Source: Spiribacter curvatus (lineage in GTDB: Bacteria > Pseudomonadota > Gammaproteobacteria > Nitrococcales > Nitrococcaceae). Taken from it: a stretch of DNA of 64,000 bases. Below are positions 27,778 to 36,891 of this stretch, one piece after another (within the stretch, counting starts at the first letter, position 1; every line of letters starts with the position of its first letter). The notes under the pieces are model-generated. The model searched no databases, had not been told where the DNA came from, and saw nothing but the letters and a program-made list of their open reading frames with translations. Location of the stretch: assembly GCF_000485905.1 (NCBI RefSeq), contig NC_022664.1:310001-374000 (forward strand). Direction: 5' to 3'. The position numbers and the translations under genes were made by a program.

Positions 27778-28928
27778 ACCCCGACCTCCGTGGCGACCCG
27801 CTGCATGTACGTGGTGAATACCTCGCGATAGCGCGGCACCGGCATGAGAAAGGCGTCGTGTCCGTGATTGGCGCGGATCTCGGCGTAGCTGACCCGCTTG
27901 TCGGTGTCCAGCAGCGCACGGACAATCTCGTGGCTCGCCGCTGGTGGGAAGCGCCAGTCGCTGGTGAACGAGGCGACGAAAAACGGTGCCGTAACCCCGC
28001 TCAGTGCCACTGATAGGTCGCCATCATGGGCCGCCGCCGGATCGAAGTAGTCCAGCGCCCGGGTCATCAGCAAATAGGTGTTGGCATCAAAACGATCCAC
28101 GAACGACTGACCCTGGTAGCGTAAATAGCTCTCGACCTCGAACTCGACATCGTAGTTGTAGCGATAGCCACCGGGTGTACCCCGCCGGTCGCGCCCGAAT
28201 TTCTCGCCCATGGCCGCTTCCGAGAGATAGGTGATGTGACCGAGCATCCGCGCCAGCATCAGACCGGTACGGGGTCGATCGCCGGTGACGGCATAACGAC
28301 CTTCCTGAAAGTCCGGATCGGAACGGATCGCCTGTCGCGCGACCTCATTAAAGGCGATGTTCTGAGCGGACAGTCGCGGCGCCGCGGCAATCACCACGGC
28401 ATGCCGCAAGCGCTCGGGTTGATCGATGGCCCACTGCAGGGCCTGCATGCCACCCAGGCTGCCGCCCGCCACTGCGGCCCAGCGTTCAACGCCCAGATGA
28501 TCAGCCAGACGGGCCTGACTGCGCACCCAGTCGCGCACTGTCACCAGCGGGAAATCAGCGCCATAGAGCTCGCCGGTCTCGGGGTTGACCGAGGTTGGGC
28601 CGGTGGAACCGTGACAGCCGCCGATGTTGTTGCTGCAGACAACGAAAAAGCGACTGGTGTCGAGCGGCTTGCCAGGTCCGATGCAGGCCTCCCACCAGCC
28701 GGGCTTACGCTCGTCGTGGCTGTGATAGCCCGCTGCGTGATGATTCCCCGACAGCGCGTGGCAGACAAGAATGGCGTTACTGGCGTCGGCGTTGAGTTCA
28801 CCGTAGGTCTCGTAGGCGATCGTATAGCCCGGGAGAACCCGCCCGGAGTCCAGCGCCAGGGGCTCGTCAAAATGCACCGTCTGGGGGGTGATGACCCCGA
28901 CCGATCTCTCCTCAGCCAGCGCTGTCAT
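27774..28928 (-). CDS. metX: Homoserine O-acyltransferase (MetX family)
   Basis: 384-residue alpha/beta hydrolase-fold enzyme acylating homoserine. Nucleophile Ser sits in [31 protein letters not shown] and the C-terminal NHGHDAFL (catalytic His) are conserved. Linkage to metW is typical of the succinyl-CoA-using MetXS group in proteobacteria, but acyl specificity is inference. Starts 2 nt after yggT. Confidence 0.94.
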   Translation of the reverse strand: MTALAEERSVGVITPQTVHFDEPLALDSGRVLPGYTIAYETYGELNADASNAILVCHALSGNHHAAGYHSHDERKPGWWEACIGPGKPLDTSRFFVVCSNNIGGCHGSTGPTSVNPETGELYGADFPLVTVRDWVRSQARLADHLGVERWAAVAGGSLGGMQALQWAIDQPERLRHAVVIAAAPRLSAQNIAFNEVARQAIRSDPDFQEGRYAVTGDRPRTGLMLARMLGHITYLSEAAMGEKFGRDRRGTPGGYRYNYDVEFEVESYLRYQGQSFVDRFDANTYLLMTRALDYFDPAAAHDGDLSVALSGVTAPFFVASFTSDWRFPPAASHEIVRALLDTDKRVSYAEIRANHGHDAFLMPVPRYREVFTTYMQRVATEVGV

Positions 28929-28930
28929 CG

Positions 28931-29509
28931 CTACATCATCAGCCCGGGTGCGATCCGGTCGAGCGGGGGGAGTACCAGCATCTTCACCACCTGGATGGCG
29001 ACAATCGCCGCCAGGGGTGACAGGTCGATCCCGCCGAGATCGGGCAGGACCGCACGGAACGGACGGATGACCGGCTCAGTGAGACCCAGCAGCACGGTGG
29101 TTGCGGGGTTGTAGTCATTGGGGCTGATCCACGAGAGGATTGCCCGGACCACGATGGCGATCAGGTAGACATTGAGCAGCAGGCTGATCAGCTCCGCCGG
29201 TGTGCGCAGCAGCAGATAGTCGACCCGCGGTGTCACGCCAGCGATGGTCATCAGCAGGCTCAACGCGATGATCTGGAGGATGATCATCAGCACGATCGCC
29301 GCGATGTCGATGCCTCCCCAGCTGGGAATGAATCGACGCAATGGCTGCAACACGGGCTGGGTGATGCGCAGCAGGAACTGCGAGAGCGGATTGTAGAAAT
29401 CCGCCCGCGACCACTGCAGCAGGAACCGCAGCATGACCGCCATGATGTACAGGCTGAAAAGCGTGTCCACCAGAAAGGCGAGGGGATTGGCGAGGTAACC
29501 CGGTCCCAT
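28931..29509 (-). CDS. YggT family membrane protein
   Basis: 192-residue protein with two YGGT repeats ([22 protein letters not shown] and [24 protein letters not shown], partly cited) and four to five helices. Family function is poorly defined, with reports linking it to osmotic tolerance and cell division. Between proC and metX, as in Pseudomonas. Confidence 0.9.
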   Translation of the reverse strand: MGPGYLANPLAFLVDTLFSLYIMAVMLRFLLQWSRADFYNPLSQFLLRITQPVLQPLRRFIPSWGGIDIAAIVLMIILQIIALSLLMTIAGVTPRVDYLLLRTPAELISLLLNVYLIAIVVRAILSWISPNDYNPATTVLLGLTEPVIRPFRAVLPDLGGIDLSPLAAIVAIQVVKMLVLPPLDRIAPGLMM

Positions 29510-29511
29510 GG

Positions 29512-30339
29512 CTACTGATCTCCCAGTTCGTGACCCAGCTCGTCAGCGCGGTGGGCGGCAGCCTGCAGCGCCCGGCGGTAAAGACCGGCCAGATCGCCGC
29601 CCTCCAGTTCGCCGATGGCGGCAGCGGTGGTGCCACCGGGGGAGGTCACCCGGCGCTTGAGTTCGTCGACGTCCTCGTGACTCTCCAGTGCCATGCGTGC
29701 CGCCCCCAGTGCGGTCTCCAGGGTCAGCAGGTGCGCTGTTCTCGCATCCAGACCCATTGACTCACCGGCCGCCTGCATCGCCTCCATCGTGAGGAAGAAA
29801 TACGCGGGACCGCTGCCGGAGATCGCCGTGACGGCATTCATGTCCCGCTCGTCGGTCAGCCACACGACCATCCCCACAGCGCGGAGAATGGTCTCGGCGA
29901 GGTCGCGCTGCTCGTCGGTGACCTGCTCATTGGCATAGAGCGCCGTCGCGCCGGTCTGCACCAGTGCCGGCGTATTGGGCATAGCGCGCACGACCGGGCT
30001 TTCGCCGCCCAGCCAGCGATCGATGTCGGCACAACGCACCCCCGCTGCCACCGAGATCACGAGGCTTTTCTGGTCGCGGATATGGGGCGCGAGCTCGCGG
30101 ACGACATCGGCGATGCGCGCCGGCTTGACCGCCAGCATGATGACATCGGCACCGCGGATCGCCGTGGCATTGTCCTCGAAGGCCTGAACCTCGAAATCCC
30201 GGGTCAGGGCGTCGCGACGTTCGGCATCAGGCTCGGCGATGCGCAGGCCGACGGCTGGGTGGCGATCGGCAATGAGCCCACCGATCAGGCTGCGGGCCAT
30301 ATTGCCGCCACCGATGAAGGCGATGGTGTTTTCACTCAA
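29512..30339 (-). CDS. proC: Pyrroline-5-carboxylate reductase
   Basis: 275 residues; NAD(P)-dependent last step of proline synthesis. N-terminal Rossmann motif IAFIGGGNMARSLIGGL and the family signature SGSGPAYFFL plus RVTSPGGTTAAA are present. TTG start with GGAGAAA upstream; overlaps yggS by 4 nt. Confidence 0.95.
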   Translation of the reverse strand: MSENTIAFIGGGNMARSLIGGLIADRHPAVGLRIAEPDAERRDALTRDFEVQAFEDNATAIRGADVIMLAVKPARIADVVRELAPHIRDQKSLVISVAAGVRCADIDRWLGGESPVVRAMPNTPALVQTGATALYANEQVTDEQRDLAETILRAVGMVVWLTDERDMNAVTAISGSGPAYFFLTMEAMQAAGESMGLDARTAHLLTLETALGAARMALESHEDVDELKRRVTSPGGTTAAAIGELEGGDLAGLYRRALQAAAHRADELGHELGDQ

Positions 30340-31046
30340 GACGGTTTCTCCGGTCGGGGTCCGAAAACGGCCGTACCCAGGCGAACCATCGTCGCCCCCT
30401 CGGCCACCGCCGCTTCCAGATCGTTGGACATGCCCATGGACAGGGTATCGAGTGCCAGCCCGTCATTGATCAACCCGGTCTGCTGCTCACTGAGCTGCCG
30501 GAATGCGGCGCGCTGGGCATCAAACGCGGTGACTGCCTCGGGCAGGGTCATCAGGCCGCGTAGGCGGAGGTTGGGGAGGGCGGCGATGGCATGCGCCAGC
30601 GCCCGCACCTCGGCCGGCTCGGCGCCGGATTTACTCGCCTCACCGCTGACGTTGACCTGCAGGCAGCACTGCAGTGGCGGTAGCCCGTCGGGGCGCTGTT
30701 CCGAGAGGCGCCGCGCGATCTTGAGCCGATCGACGGTATGCACCCAGTCGAATCCCTCGGCAACGGCCCGGGTCTTGTTCGACTGAATCGCCCCGACGAA
30801 ATGCCACTCAATCGGCTCGCCGGCGAGTGCCTCGCGCTTCTCCGCCCCCTCCTGGAGGTAATTCTCGCCAAAGGCATGCTGCCCCTGGGCGATTGCCGTG
30901 CGCAGGGCCGAGACCGGCTGGCGCTTGCTGACCGCGAGCAGCTCGACACTGCCGGTTTCACGATCATAAGCGGCCTCCGCATCGCGGATTCGCTGGCGTA
31001 CGGCGGCCAGCCGCCGGGCAATGTCATCATGCTCGGTTGTCGTCAT
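30336..31046 (-). CDS. YggS family PLP homeostasis protein
   Basis: 236-residue fold-type III PLP protein; the PLP lysine lies in LLAVSKRQP, with HFVGAIQSNKTRAV and RLGTAVFG as signatures. It maintains pyridoxal phosphate pools rather than acting as a known enzyme. In Pseudomonas pilT precedes it; here a 60-nt gap and a PyrK-like gene do instead. Confidence 0.94.
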   Translation of the reverse strand: MTTTEHDDIARRLAAVRQRIRDAEAAYDRETGSVELLAVSKRQPVSALRTAIAQGQHAFGENYLQEGAEKREALAGEPIEWHFVGAIQSNKTRAVAEGFDWVHTVDRLKIARRLSEQRPDGLPPLQCCLQVNVSGEASKSGAEPAEVRALAHAIAALPNLRLRGLMTLPEAVTAFDAQRAAFRQLSEQQTGLINDGLALDTLSMGMSNDLEAAVAEGATMVRLGTAVFGPRPEKPS

Positions 31047-31106
31047 GGGGAAATGATACGGCCGGAGGTGTCACGGCGTCGAATGTCGGCTCAGTGCGGC
31101 CCATCA

Positions 31107-31799
31107 TCAATGGTTTGTAACCGGCAACTCCACCCACTCCACCGCGCCGATGCTCGCTGCCAGTCCATCGCGGAACGGATGCAGGCTGTGCCAGGGTCCG
31201 AAGGCGATGAGCCGCAGCGCCTGACGCGTCTCCGCGGGTGTGTCACTCAGATAGCGCCCCAGAAGGTCGAGGACGCTACCCGTATGCACGCCCGGCCGGT
31301 CGTCGTTGAGGGCAACCCGAGCCGGCACGCCAGCCTGTTCCAGCGCCGTCAGGCCGGCAATTGCGACATCCGCCAGCGCCGGAATGAAAAATCGTGACGG
31401 GACCAGACGGCCAGGGATGCCATATCCCCCGCCGAGCAGTGCCAGCCGCGTCCGCTCGGCATGGCGTTCGGCCAGAGCAATGGCCGGGCCAACGCCAAGA
31501 TCCACGCCGACGATCAGCAGCCGGTCATCACCGTCTGTCTGGATCGGTTGTCCCTGCAGGAATGATACGGTCACCGGTAGGCCCGGCCGCAGTCCCTGTG
31601 GCAGTCGAGCGCCGGGGAGGATGCCCGCCAGCCATCCCTCGCGGGTATCCGCATCACGCACCGGCAGGCAGCAACGCTCGCCATTGATATCCAGCCACAG
31701 CCACTGCCCGGGCGCGGGTGGCTCGGCAGTCCACTCGATGCGGAGCAGCCACCAGTCATCCACGACCGGCGTTGCGTCGATCAGTCGCGCCGGTGTCAT
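31107..31799 (-). CDS. Ferredoxin-reductase-fold (PyrK-like) protein without iron-sulfur cysteines
   Basis: 230 residues. The N-terminal part with APGQWLWLDI looks like the FAD-binding barrel of the FNR/PyrK family, and LLIVGVDLGVGPAIALAERH resembles the NAD-binding glycine-rich strand. The C terminus lacks the four-cysteine [2Fe-2S] module of genuine PyrK, and no pyrD is adjacent. It overlaps the stop of the pyrC' gene by 4 nt, so it is part of the pyrimidine operon. Electron-transfer role is doubtful; function unknown. Confidence 0.55.
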   Translation of the reverse strand: MTPARLIDATPVVDDWWLLRIEWTAEPPAPGQWLWLDINGERCCLPVRDADTREGWLAGILPGARLPQGLRPGLPVTVSFLQGQPIQTDGDDRLLIVGVDLGVGPAIALAERHAERTRLALLGGGYGIPGRLVPSRFFIPALADVAIAGLTALEQAGVPARVALNDDRPGVHTGSVLDLLGRYLSDTPAETRQALRLIAFGPWHSLHPFRDGLAASIGAVEWVELPVTNH

Positions 31800-33079
31800 G
31801 CCTCGTCGGGTCGATGCACCAGCCGGCCGGCGACCAGTGTATGCGTAGCGCGGGCGCTGAATTCCCAGCCCAGGAACGGCGAATTGTGACCGCGGCTGCG
31901 CAGTGTCTCCCGGGTGCAGAACCAGGGCGAGACGGGATCGATGACGGCAAGGTCGGCGGCACCGCCCACTGCCATACGGCCGCCCTCAAGTCCCAACAGC
32001 CGGGCTGGCTCGACGGTGACCGTGGCGAGCGCACGCGGCAGGGACAGGACTTCATCCTCAACCAGACGGAGCACCAATGGCAGGAGCGTGTCGATGCCAC
32101 TGGCACCGGGCGAGGTGCTCGCGAACGGGCCATCCTTGGCGTCCTGATCATGGGGCTGATGGTCTGAACAGATGATACGGATCACCCGATCGGCAACGGC
32201 CTGCCGAAGCGCCTGGCGATCGACGATGTCACGAAGCGGTGGGTCGAGATGGAAGCGGGAATCGTACTCCATCGCGTCCTGATCAGTGAGGAACAATTGA
32301 TGGATCGCCGCATCCGCGGTTAGGTGACGGTTCTCGCCGAGCTCACTGGTCAGAAGACGTGCGCCCTCGGCGCTGGACAGCCGACCGAAATGGACTCGGG
32401 CCCGGCCAGCGCTGGCGACCGCCAACTGACGGCCGAGGCCGGCGGTCTCCGCCGCGGCGGGGATGCCGGGCAGACCCAGCCGTGTCGCGGTTGGCCCTTC
32501 GTTCAGGCAGCCGGTTGCCAGGCACGGATCCACGGGCGTTAGCAGTGCCGGGAGCGAAAAGGTACAGGCGTAGTCGAGGGCCCGCTGCAATACCAGTGAA
32601 TCCTGAATGGGACGACCGCCGTCGGCGACCGCCGGGCAGCCGGCCGCGGCCAGCCCGGCCATGCCGGAGAGCTGCTCGCCGGCCAGTCCCACGGTCAGGG
32701 CTCCGAGTGGCACGACCCGCGCCCCGGCGGCATGATCGGCCCGATGGGTCACCTGTTCGACGACCGACGGGCTGTCCATGACCGGGTGTGTGTCCGGTGG
32801 CATCACCAGCGTCGTGATGCCTGCGGCGGCCGCGGCGTGGCTCTCGCTGGCGATATCCGCCTTACGGGTGGCCCCCGGTTCGCGTAGCCGCGCGCTCAGG
32901 TCGATCAGTCCCGGGATGACCCAGCGTCCCGTAGCGTCCACGGACTTTTCGGGGGTGAAATCATCGATCCGGCCACCGAGCTGGACGATGCGGCCATCCG
33001 CGATCGCGATGTCGCCCACCTCATCGAGTCCGCTTTCCGGATCGAGCAACCGGCCGTTACGAATGAGGATACGACTCAT
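31796..33079 (-). CDS. Non-catalytic dihydroorotase-like PyrC' subunit
   Basis: 427-residue dihydroorotase homologue whose metal-binding DxHxHxR motif reads D60-L-S-A-R-L-R66: both zinc histidines are replaced (S62, R64), and the later CED and HH positions are also changed ([17 protein letters not shown]). In Pseudomonas an equally inactive PyrC' is required to assemble the PyrB dodecamer, and the pyrB overlap here (4 nt) matches that system. An active dihydroorotase must be encoded elsewhere. Confidence 0.85.
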   Translation of the reverse strand: MSRILIRNGRLLDPESGLDEVGDIAIADGRIVQLGGRIDDFTPEKSVDATGRWVIPGLIDLSARLREPGATRKADIASESHAAAAAGITTLVMPPDTHPVMDSPSVVEQVTHRADHAAGARVVPLGALTVGLAGEQLSGMAGLAAAGCPAVADGGRPIQDSLVLQRALDYACTFSLPALLTPVDPCLATGCLNEGPTATRLGLPGIPAAAETAGLGRQLAVASAGRARVHFGRLSSAEGARLLTSELGENRHLTADAAIHQLFLTDQDAMEYDSRFHLDPPLRDIVDRQALRQAVADRVIRIICSDHQPHDQDAKDGPFASTSPGASGIDTLLPLVLRLVEDEVLSLPRALATVTVEPARLLGLEGGRMAVGGAADLAVIDPVSPWFCTRETLRSRGHNSPFLGWEFSARATHTLVAGRLVHRPDEA

Positions 33080-34044
33080 GTGGCCTCCCGCGGGGTTTCG
33101 GGTTGAACACCCAGCACCATGGTCATTATCGCCATGCGGATCGCGATGCCGTTGGTGACCTGATCAAGGATGACCGAGCGCGGCCCGTCCGCCAGCTCGG
33201 AGTCGATCTCCACGCCGCGGTTGATGGGACCCGGGTGCATGACGATCGCCTCCGGGTGGGCGGCGCGCAGGCGGGATTCAGTCAGACCGTAATGGCGGAA
33301 ATACTCCGATTCGCCGGGTAGCAAGGCCCCCTGCATACGCTCGCGCTGCAGGCGCAGGGCGATGACCACATCCACATCCCGCAGTCCGGCGCCCAGGTCG
33401 TTATAGACCTGGACGCCGAGGGTATCCACGTCGGCAGGCAGCAGGGTGTTCGGGGCGATGACCCGGATCTCGCCGACGCCGAGGCCGTTCAGCGCATGAA
33501 TCTGTGAGCGCGCCACGCGGGAGTGGCGGATATCTCCGACAATCGCCACGCGAAGTGGCTCGAATGCCCCCTTTTGCTGGCGGATCGTGTAGGCATCGAG
33601 CATCGCCTGGGTGGGATGGGCATGCCAGCCGTCACCCGCGTTGAGAACCGCCACGCCCGGATCGACATGGCGGGCAAAGTATTCCGCTGCGCCGCTCTGA
33701 TCGTGGCGGATGACGAACATGTCGGCCTGCATGGCCTGCAGGTTGCGCAGCATATCGAGCAGGCTCTCACCTTTGGTGGCGGTGGTATCCACCGCGACGT
33801 TGAGCACATCCGCGGAGAGGCGCTTGGCCGCGAGCTCGAAGGTGGTCCGTGTGCGTGTGCTCGACTCGAAGAACAGATTGACCACCGTCCGGCCGCGCAG
33901 CAGCGGAACGGTCTTGATCGATTTGCCGATGACCCCAGCAAACGACTCGGCGGTATCGAGAATACGCGTCAGCAGCTGCGGATCCAGGCCTTCGGTGGTG
34001 AGAAAGTGACGGAGTTCGCCATGTTCGTTGAGCTGCACACTCAT
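33076..34044 (-). CDS. pyrB: Aspartate carbamoyltransferase catalytic subunit
   Basis: 322 residues; condenses carbamoyl phosphate with aspartate. Carbamoyl-phosphate loop [21 protein letters not shown] and [13 protein letters not shown] are present. No pyrI regulatory subunit; the class-A holoenzyme with PyrC' is expected. Overlaps pyrR and pyrC' by 4 nt each. Confidence 0.96.
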   Translation of the reverse strand: MSVQLNEHGELRHFLTTEGLDPQLLTRILDTAESFAGVIGKSIKTVPLLRGRTVVNLFFESSTRTRTTFELAAKRLSADVLNVAVDTTATKGESLLDMLRNLQAMQADMFVIRHDQSGAAEYFARHVDPGVAVLNAGDGWHAHPTQAMLDAYTIRQQKGAFEPLRVAIVGDIRHSRVARSQIHALNGLGVGEIRVIAPNTLLPADVDTLGVQVYNDLGAGLRDVDVVIALRLQRERMQGALLPGESEYFRHYGLTESRLRAAHPEAIVMHPGPINRGVEIDSELADGPRSVILDQVTNGIAIRMAIMTMVLGVQPETPREAT

Positions 34045-34553
34045 GGGCTTGCCTCCTCGATCACCAGATGCAGCGGATCGGGTCCACGCAGTTTGACCCG
34101 TTGGCGCGGCGCCAGATCGATGGGTGCGGCAACGATGTCCGCAGCAATCGGTAGCTGGCGGCCGGAGCGCTCGAGTAGGACGGCGAGTCGCACCGCCGCT
34201 GGACGCCCATAATCGAATAGCTCGTTCAGCGCGGCGCGGATGGTACGCCCGGTGTAGAGGATGTCGTCGACCAGGATGATGATGCGGTCATCGATATCGA
34301 GCGGCATCCGCGATGGCCGCACGGCATCGGGTAGGCCGCCACGCGTCAGGTCGTCGCGATAGAACGCGATATCCAGGGTGCCCGGCGCATCCTGCCAGCC
34401 AAGCCGTTGCTGGAGGGCCTGTGCCAGCCAGGCTCCGCCCTGGTGGATACCGACCAGTGTGCACCGCGATGGGCCCTCAGCCTCGGCGAGTGCCGCAACA
34501 CGCTCGGTCAGGGCCGCCAGTAGGGGCTCGATGTCAGGTAGATCTATCTTCAC
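34041..34553 (-). CDS. pyrR: PyrR regulator / uracil phosphoribosyltransferase family protein
   Basis: 170 residues with the PRPP-binding motif [17 protein letters not shown] and the N-terminal GIHQGG. In Gram-positive bacteria PyrR is an RNA-binding attenuator; in gammaproteobacteria with this operon its mechanism is less clear. No attenuator was identified upstream, since ruvX directly abuts. GTG start overlaps ruvX by 4 nt. Confidence 0.92.
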   Translation of the reverse strand: MKIDLPDIEPLLAALTERVAALAEAEGPSRCTLVGIHQGGAWLAQALQQRLGWQDAPGTLDIAFYRDDLTRGGLPDAVRPSRMPLDIDDRIIILVDDILYTGRTIRAALNELFDYGRPAAVRLAVLLERSGRQLPIAADIVAAPIDLAPRQRVKLRGPDPLHLVIEEASP

Positions 34554-34957
34554 GGGCTCTGCTCACTCAACCAGGTCTCGAGGATGATACGCGCCGCCTC
34601 GGCATCGATCACCTTTGCCGGGTGGCCGCGCCCCCGCAGCTCGCTCCGCGCCTCATGACTCGATAGATGCTCGTCGATGCGATGCACACTGCAGCCGGTC
34701 CGTCGCGCCAGTTCCCCTGCGAAACGCTCAGCAAGGCGGGTACTGTGCGAGGCACTGCCGTCGGCGTGACGTGGGATGCCGACGATCAGTGCGCGGGGGC
34801 GCCACTCACGGATCAGCGATTCGAGTGCTGGCCAGTCGGGTATGCCCTGGTCGCAGTCAAGCACCGACAGCGCCCGTGCGTGACCGGTGATGGCCTCGCC
34901 AACCGCGATGCCGAGGCGTTTGGCACCGGCGTCGAATCCCAGATAAGTGTCACTCAT
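34550..34957 (-). CDS. ruvX: Putative pre-16S rRNA nuclease YqgF/RuvX
   Basis: 135-residue RNase H-like protein beginning LGFDAGAKRLGIAVG (first catalytic Asp) with the conserved VGIPRHADGS and IDEHLSSHEA and a late Asp in KVIDAEAA. Family members process 16S rRNA 5' ends. In Pseudomonas a yqgE gene lies between the tonB-like gene and ruvX; it is missing here. Confidence 0.93.
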   Translation of the reverse strand: MSDTYLGFDAGAKRLGIAVGEAITGHARALSVLDCDQGIPDWPALESLIREWRPRALIVGIPRHADGSASHSTRLAERFAGELARRTGCSVHRIDEHLSSHEARSELRGRGHPAKVIDAEAARIILETWLSEQSP

Positions 34958-35535
34958 GACTGTTCCTCGCCGAATGACCAGGTGCGGGTGATGATCAGTT
35001 CATCATTGCCCTGCAGCACCTCCGGCGGCACCGCAGGATAAGGGGCGGCGTCGCGCACCAGCGCGCGTGCCGCATCGCGAAGGGCCGAATGATTGCTGCC
35101 GCCGATGATCCGTATCCCGACGATCTGGCCGTCCGCATCCAGCGAAATGGCCATGATCACCCGACCGGTGATGCCGGCCTCAATCAGCTCGTGCGGATAT
35201 TCCCGATTGCCGATGGTCTCGGTATGCACGATCCAGTCGCGCAGATAGCGTGCTGTCGGTGCGTCATCCGGGGTGCCATCGACCGACCGTTGACGGGTGC
35301 TGGAGGTCGGTTCCGCCTGCCAGGACTCGGGTGCGGCACCGGTTATCAGGCGTAGCGATGAACGCCGGCTTGTTGAAGCGGTCCTGAGGGCCAGCTCGAG
35401 GGGTTCCCGCGTCTCGATCCGGGGTGAGGACAGGGCATTGGGTCCGAAGGGGCCGAAAATCACGATCAGGTGCACCAGTGCCGACAGCAATACCGCCATC
35501 ACCAGGCGATCACGGACCAGGGCGGCATCTTCCAT
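34954..35535 (-). CDS. TonB family protein
   Basis: 193 residues with an N-terminal helix (about 10-28), a disordered periplasmic linker and a C-terminal TonB-like domain (ITGRVIMAISLDADGQIVGIRIIGGSNHSALRDAA region). The proline-rich span of classical TonB is missing and no exbB/exbD are near. Equivalent to the TonB3-type gene beside gshB in Pseudomonas. Energy-transducing function is uncertain. Confidence 0.82.
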   Translation of the reverse strand: MEDAALVRDRLVMAVLLSALVHLIVIFGPFGPNALSSPRIETREPLELALRTASTSRRSSLRLITGAAPESWQAEPTSSTRQRSVDGTPDDAPTARYLRDWIVHTETIGNREYPHELIEAGITGRVIMAISLDADGQIVGIRIIGGSNHSALRDAARALVRDAAPYPAVPPEVLQGNDELIITRTWSFGEEQS

Positions 35536-35541
35536 GAATGA

Positions 35542-36498
35542 TCAGCGATCGCCGCTCAGCTGCCCCTCGATGGCGGTGAACAGCTCGCCGGCGATATTCG
35601 TGCCCTGCTGGGTGTCAATCTCGCGCACGCAGGTCGGCGAGGTGACGTTGACTTCGGTGAGGTAGCCCCCGATGACATCCAGACCGGCAAACAGGATCCC
35701 CTGCTCGATCAGCAGCGGTCGCACCTGCTCGACGATCCAGCGCTCGCGATCGGTCAGGGCGCGGGCAACGCCGCGACCACCGGCGGCCAGGTTGCCGCGG
35801 CTCTCGCCAGCGGCGGGCAGGCGAGCGAGTGCGAAGTCAACCGGTCGGCCATCAATCACCAGGATGCGCCGGTCACCGTCGCTGATCTCGGGCAGATAGC
35901 GCTGCGCCATGACGTACCGGGTGCCCCGTTCGGAGAGCTGCTCGATGATCACGCTGGTATTCGGATCGCCGGCCCGGACCACGAAGATGGCCTCGCCACC
36001 CATGCCGTGGAGCGGCTTGAGGACCGCCTGCCCCTGCGCGTGGATGAAGGCCTTGAGGGGTGCAGCTTTCATTTCCACGACGGTGGGCGTGCAGCACTGT
36101 GGGAAATGGGCGATGGCGAGTTTTTCCTGCACTTTGCGCAGCCCGGCGGGGCGGTTGATGACTCGGACGCCGGCGCGTTCCGCAACCTCAAGGATATGCG
36201 TTGCGTAGACAAAGGCGCTGTCCACCGGTGGGTCCTTGCGCATGAGCAGGGCATCGAGCTGGTCGAGGGGGGCTTCGCGGCGCTCGCCCAGGCTGAACCA
36301 GTCGTGATTGTCATCGCGCACCGTCAGCTCGGCCCCGTCCCCGTAGGCGACCCCGTCGCGCAGGGACAGGTCGGCCAGGGTGTAGTAGTGGACCGTCCAG
36401 CCGCGCCGCTGCGCTTCGAGCAGCATGGCGAGCGTGGTGTCCTTGTACGGGGTGATCCCTTCGATGGGATCCATGACAACGCCGAGGCGGTAGGGCAT
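35542..36498 (-). CDS. gshB: Glutathione synthetase
   Basis: 318-residue ATP-grasp ligase adding glycine to gamma-glutamylcysteine. Landmarks are GVVMDPIEGI, LMRKDPPVD, the ATP loop KPLHGMGGEAIFVV, and NVTSPTCVREID. ATG 36498 has GGAG 8 nt upstream; an in-frame GTG nine nt earlier lacks one. A TATACT -10-like box lies at 36525-36530 on the minus strand. Confidence 0.96.
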   Translation of the reverse strand: MPYRLGVVMDPIEGITPYKDTTLAMLLEAQRRGWTVHYYTLADLSLRDGVAYGDGAELTVRDDNHDWFSLGERREAPLDQLDALLMRKDPPVDSAFVYATHILEVAERAGVRVINRPAGLRKVQEKLAIAHFPQCCTPTVVEMKAAPLKAFIHAQGQAVLKPLHGMGGEAIFVVRAGDPNTSVIIEQLSERGTRYVMAQRYLPEISDGDRRILVIDGRPVDFALARLPAAGESRGNLAAGGRGVARALTDRERWIVEQVRPLLIEQGILFAGLDVIGGYLTEVNVTSPTCVREIDTQQGTNIAGELFTAIEGQLSGDR

Positions 36499-36560
36499 AG
36501 CGGGCACTCCTTTGGCAGGCGCGCAGTATAAGCCATCACTGCGAATGCGTCGCCCGCGCC

Positions 36561-36589
36561 TTGCTTACCTCTGTATCAAAGAATAATTT
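36561..36589 (+). promoter_or_regulatory. Predicted sigma-70 promoter for the fitA-like antitoxin
   Basis: TTGCTT (36561-36566) and TAATTT (36584-36589) with an exact 17-nt spacer, 31 nt before the chosen ATG. Local sequence is richer in AT than its surroundings. Confidence 0.5.
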
Positions 36590-36609
36590 GCACTCATTGA
36601 TCGCAAAAT
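36585..36609 (+). promoter_or_regulatory. Candidate autoregulatory operator (inverted repeat)
   Basis: AATTTGC (36585-36591) and GCAAAAT (36603-36609) form an imperfect inverted repeat, 6 of 7 positions, with an 11-nt spacer, overlapping the -10 box. Position and symmetry suit a ribbon-helix-helix repressor such as the FitA-like protein encoded next. Confidence 0.35.
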
Positions 36610-36619
36610 GGGATGTGTC

Positions 36620-36856
36620 ATGGCGGCAATGACAATTCGTCATCTGGATGAAGCACTGAAGCGCCGCTTGCGCATTCAGGCGGCTGTGCATGGTCGTTCC
36701 ATGGAGGATGAAGCCCGGGACATCCTGCGGGTTGCCCTGACCAGTGACGATGCCGAGGCGGGATCGCTCTATGAGGCAATCCGTCGCCGTATCGAACCGC
36801 TGGGTGGCGTGGAGCTGGATGATCCGCAGCGCGAGTCAGTCAGTTCAACGCCATGA
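36620..36856 (+). CDS. Orphan FitA/VapB-type ribbon-helix-helix antitoxin
   Basis: 78 residues: an N-terminal Arc/MetJ-type ribbon-helix-helix (MTIRHLDEALKRRLRIQAAVHGRSMEDEARDIL, cited in part) followed by a helical toxin-binding tail. FitA-like proteins normally pair with a PIN-domain RNase encoded immediately downstream with overlapping start. Here the ATGA overlap exists (36853-36856) but the following frame stops after 12 codons and runs into rsmE. Start could also be 36608 or 36629. Confidence 0.75.
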   Translation: MAAMTIRHLDEALKRRLRIQAAVHGRSMEDEARDILRVALTSDDAEAGSLYEAIRRRIEPLGGVELDDPQRESVSSTP

Positions 36857-36891
36857 TCGCCGGTCGGAGCGCTACCCCAGATCCCCGATAA
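36853..36891 (+). pseudogene. Possible remnant of the FitB/VapC toxin start
   Basis: ATG overlapping the antitoxin stop (ATGA) opens M-I then loses any PIN-domain similarity and ends at TAA after 12 codons ([12 protein letters not shown]). MI is how many PIN toxins begin, so this may be the start of a deleted toxin. The evidence is mostly positional. Confidence 0.3.
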
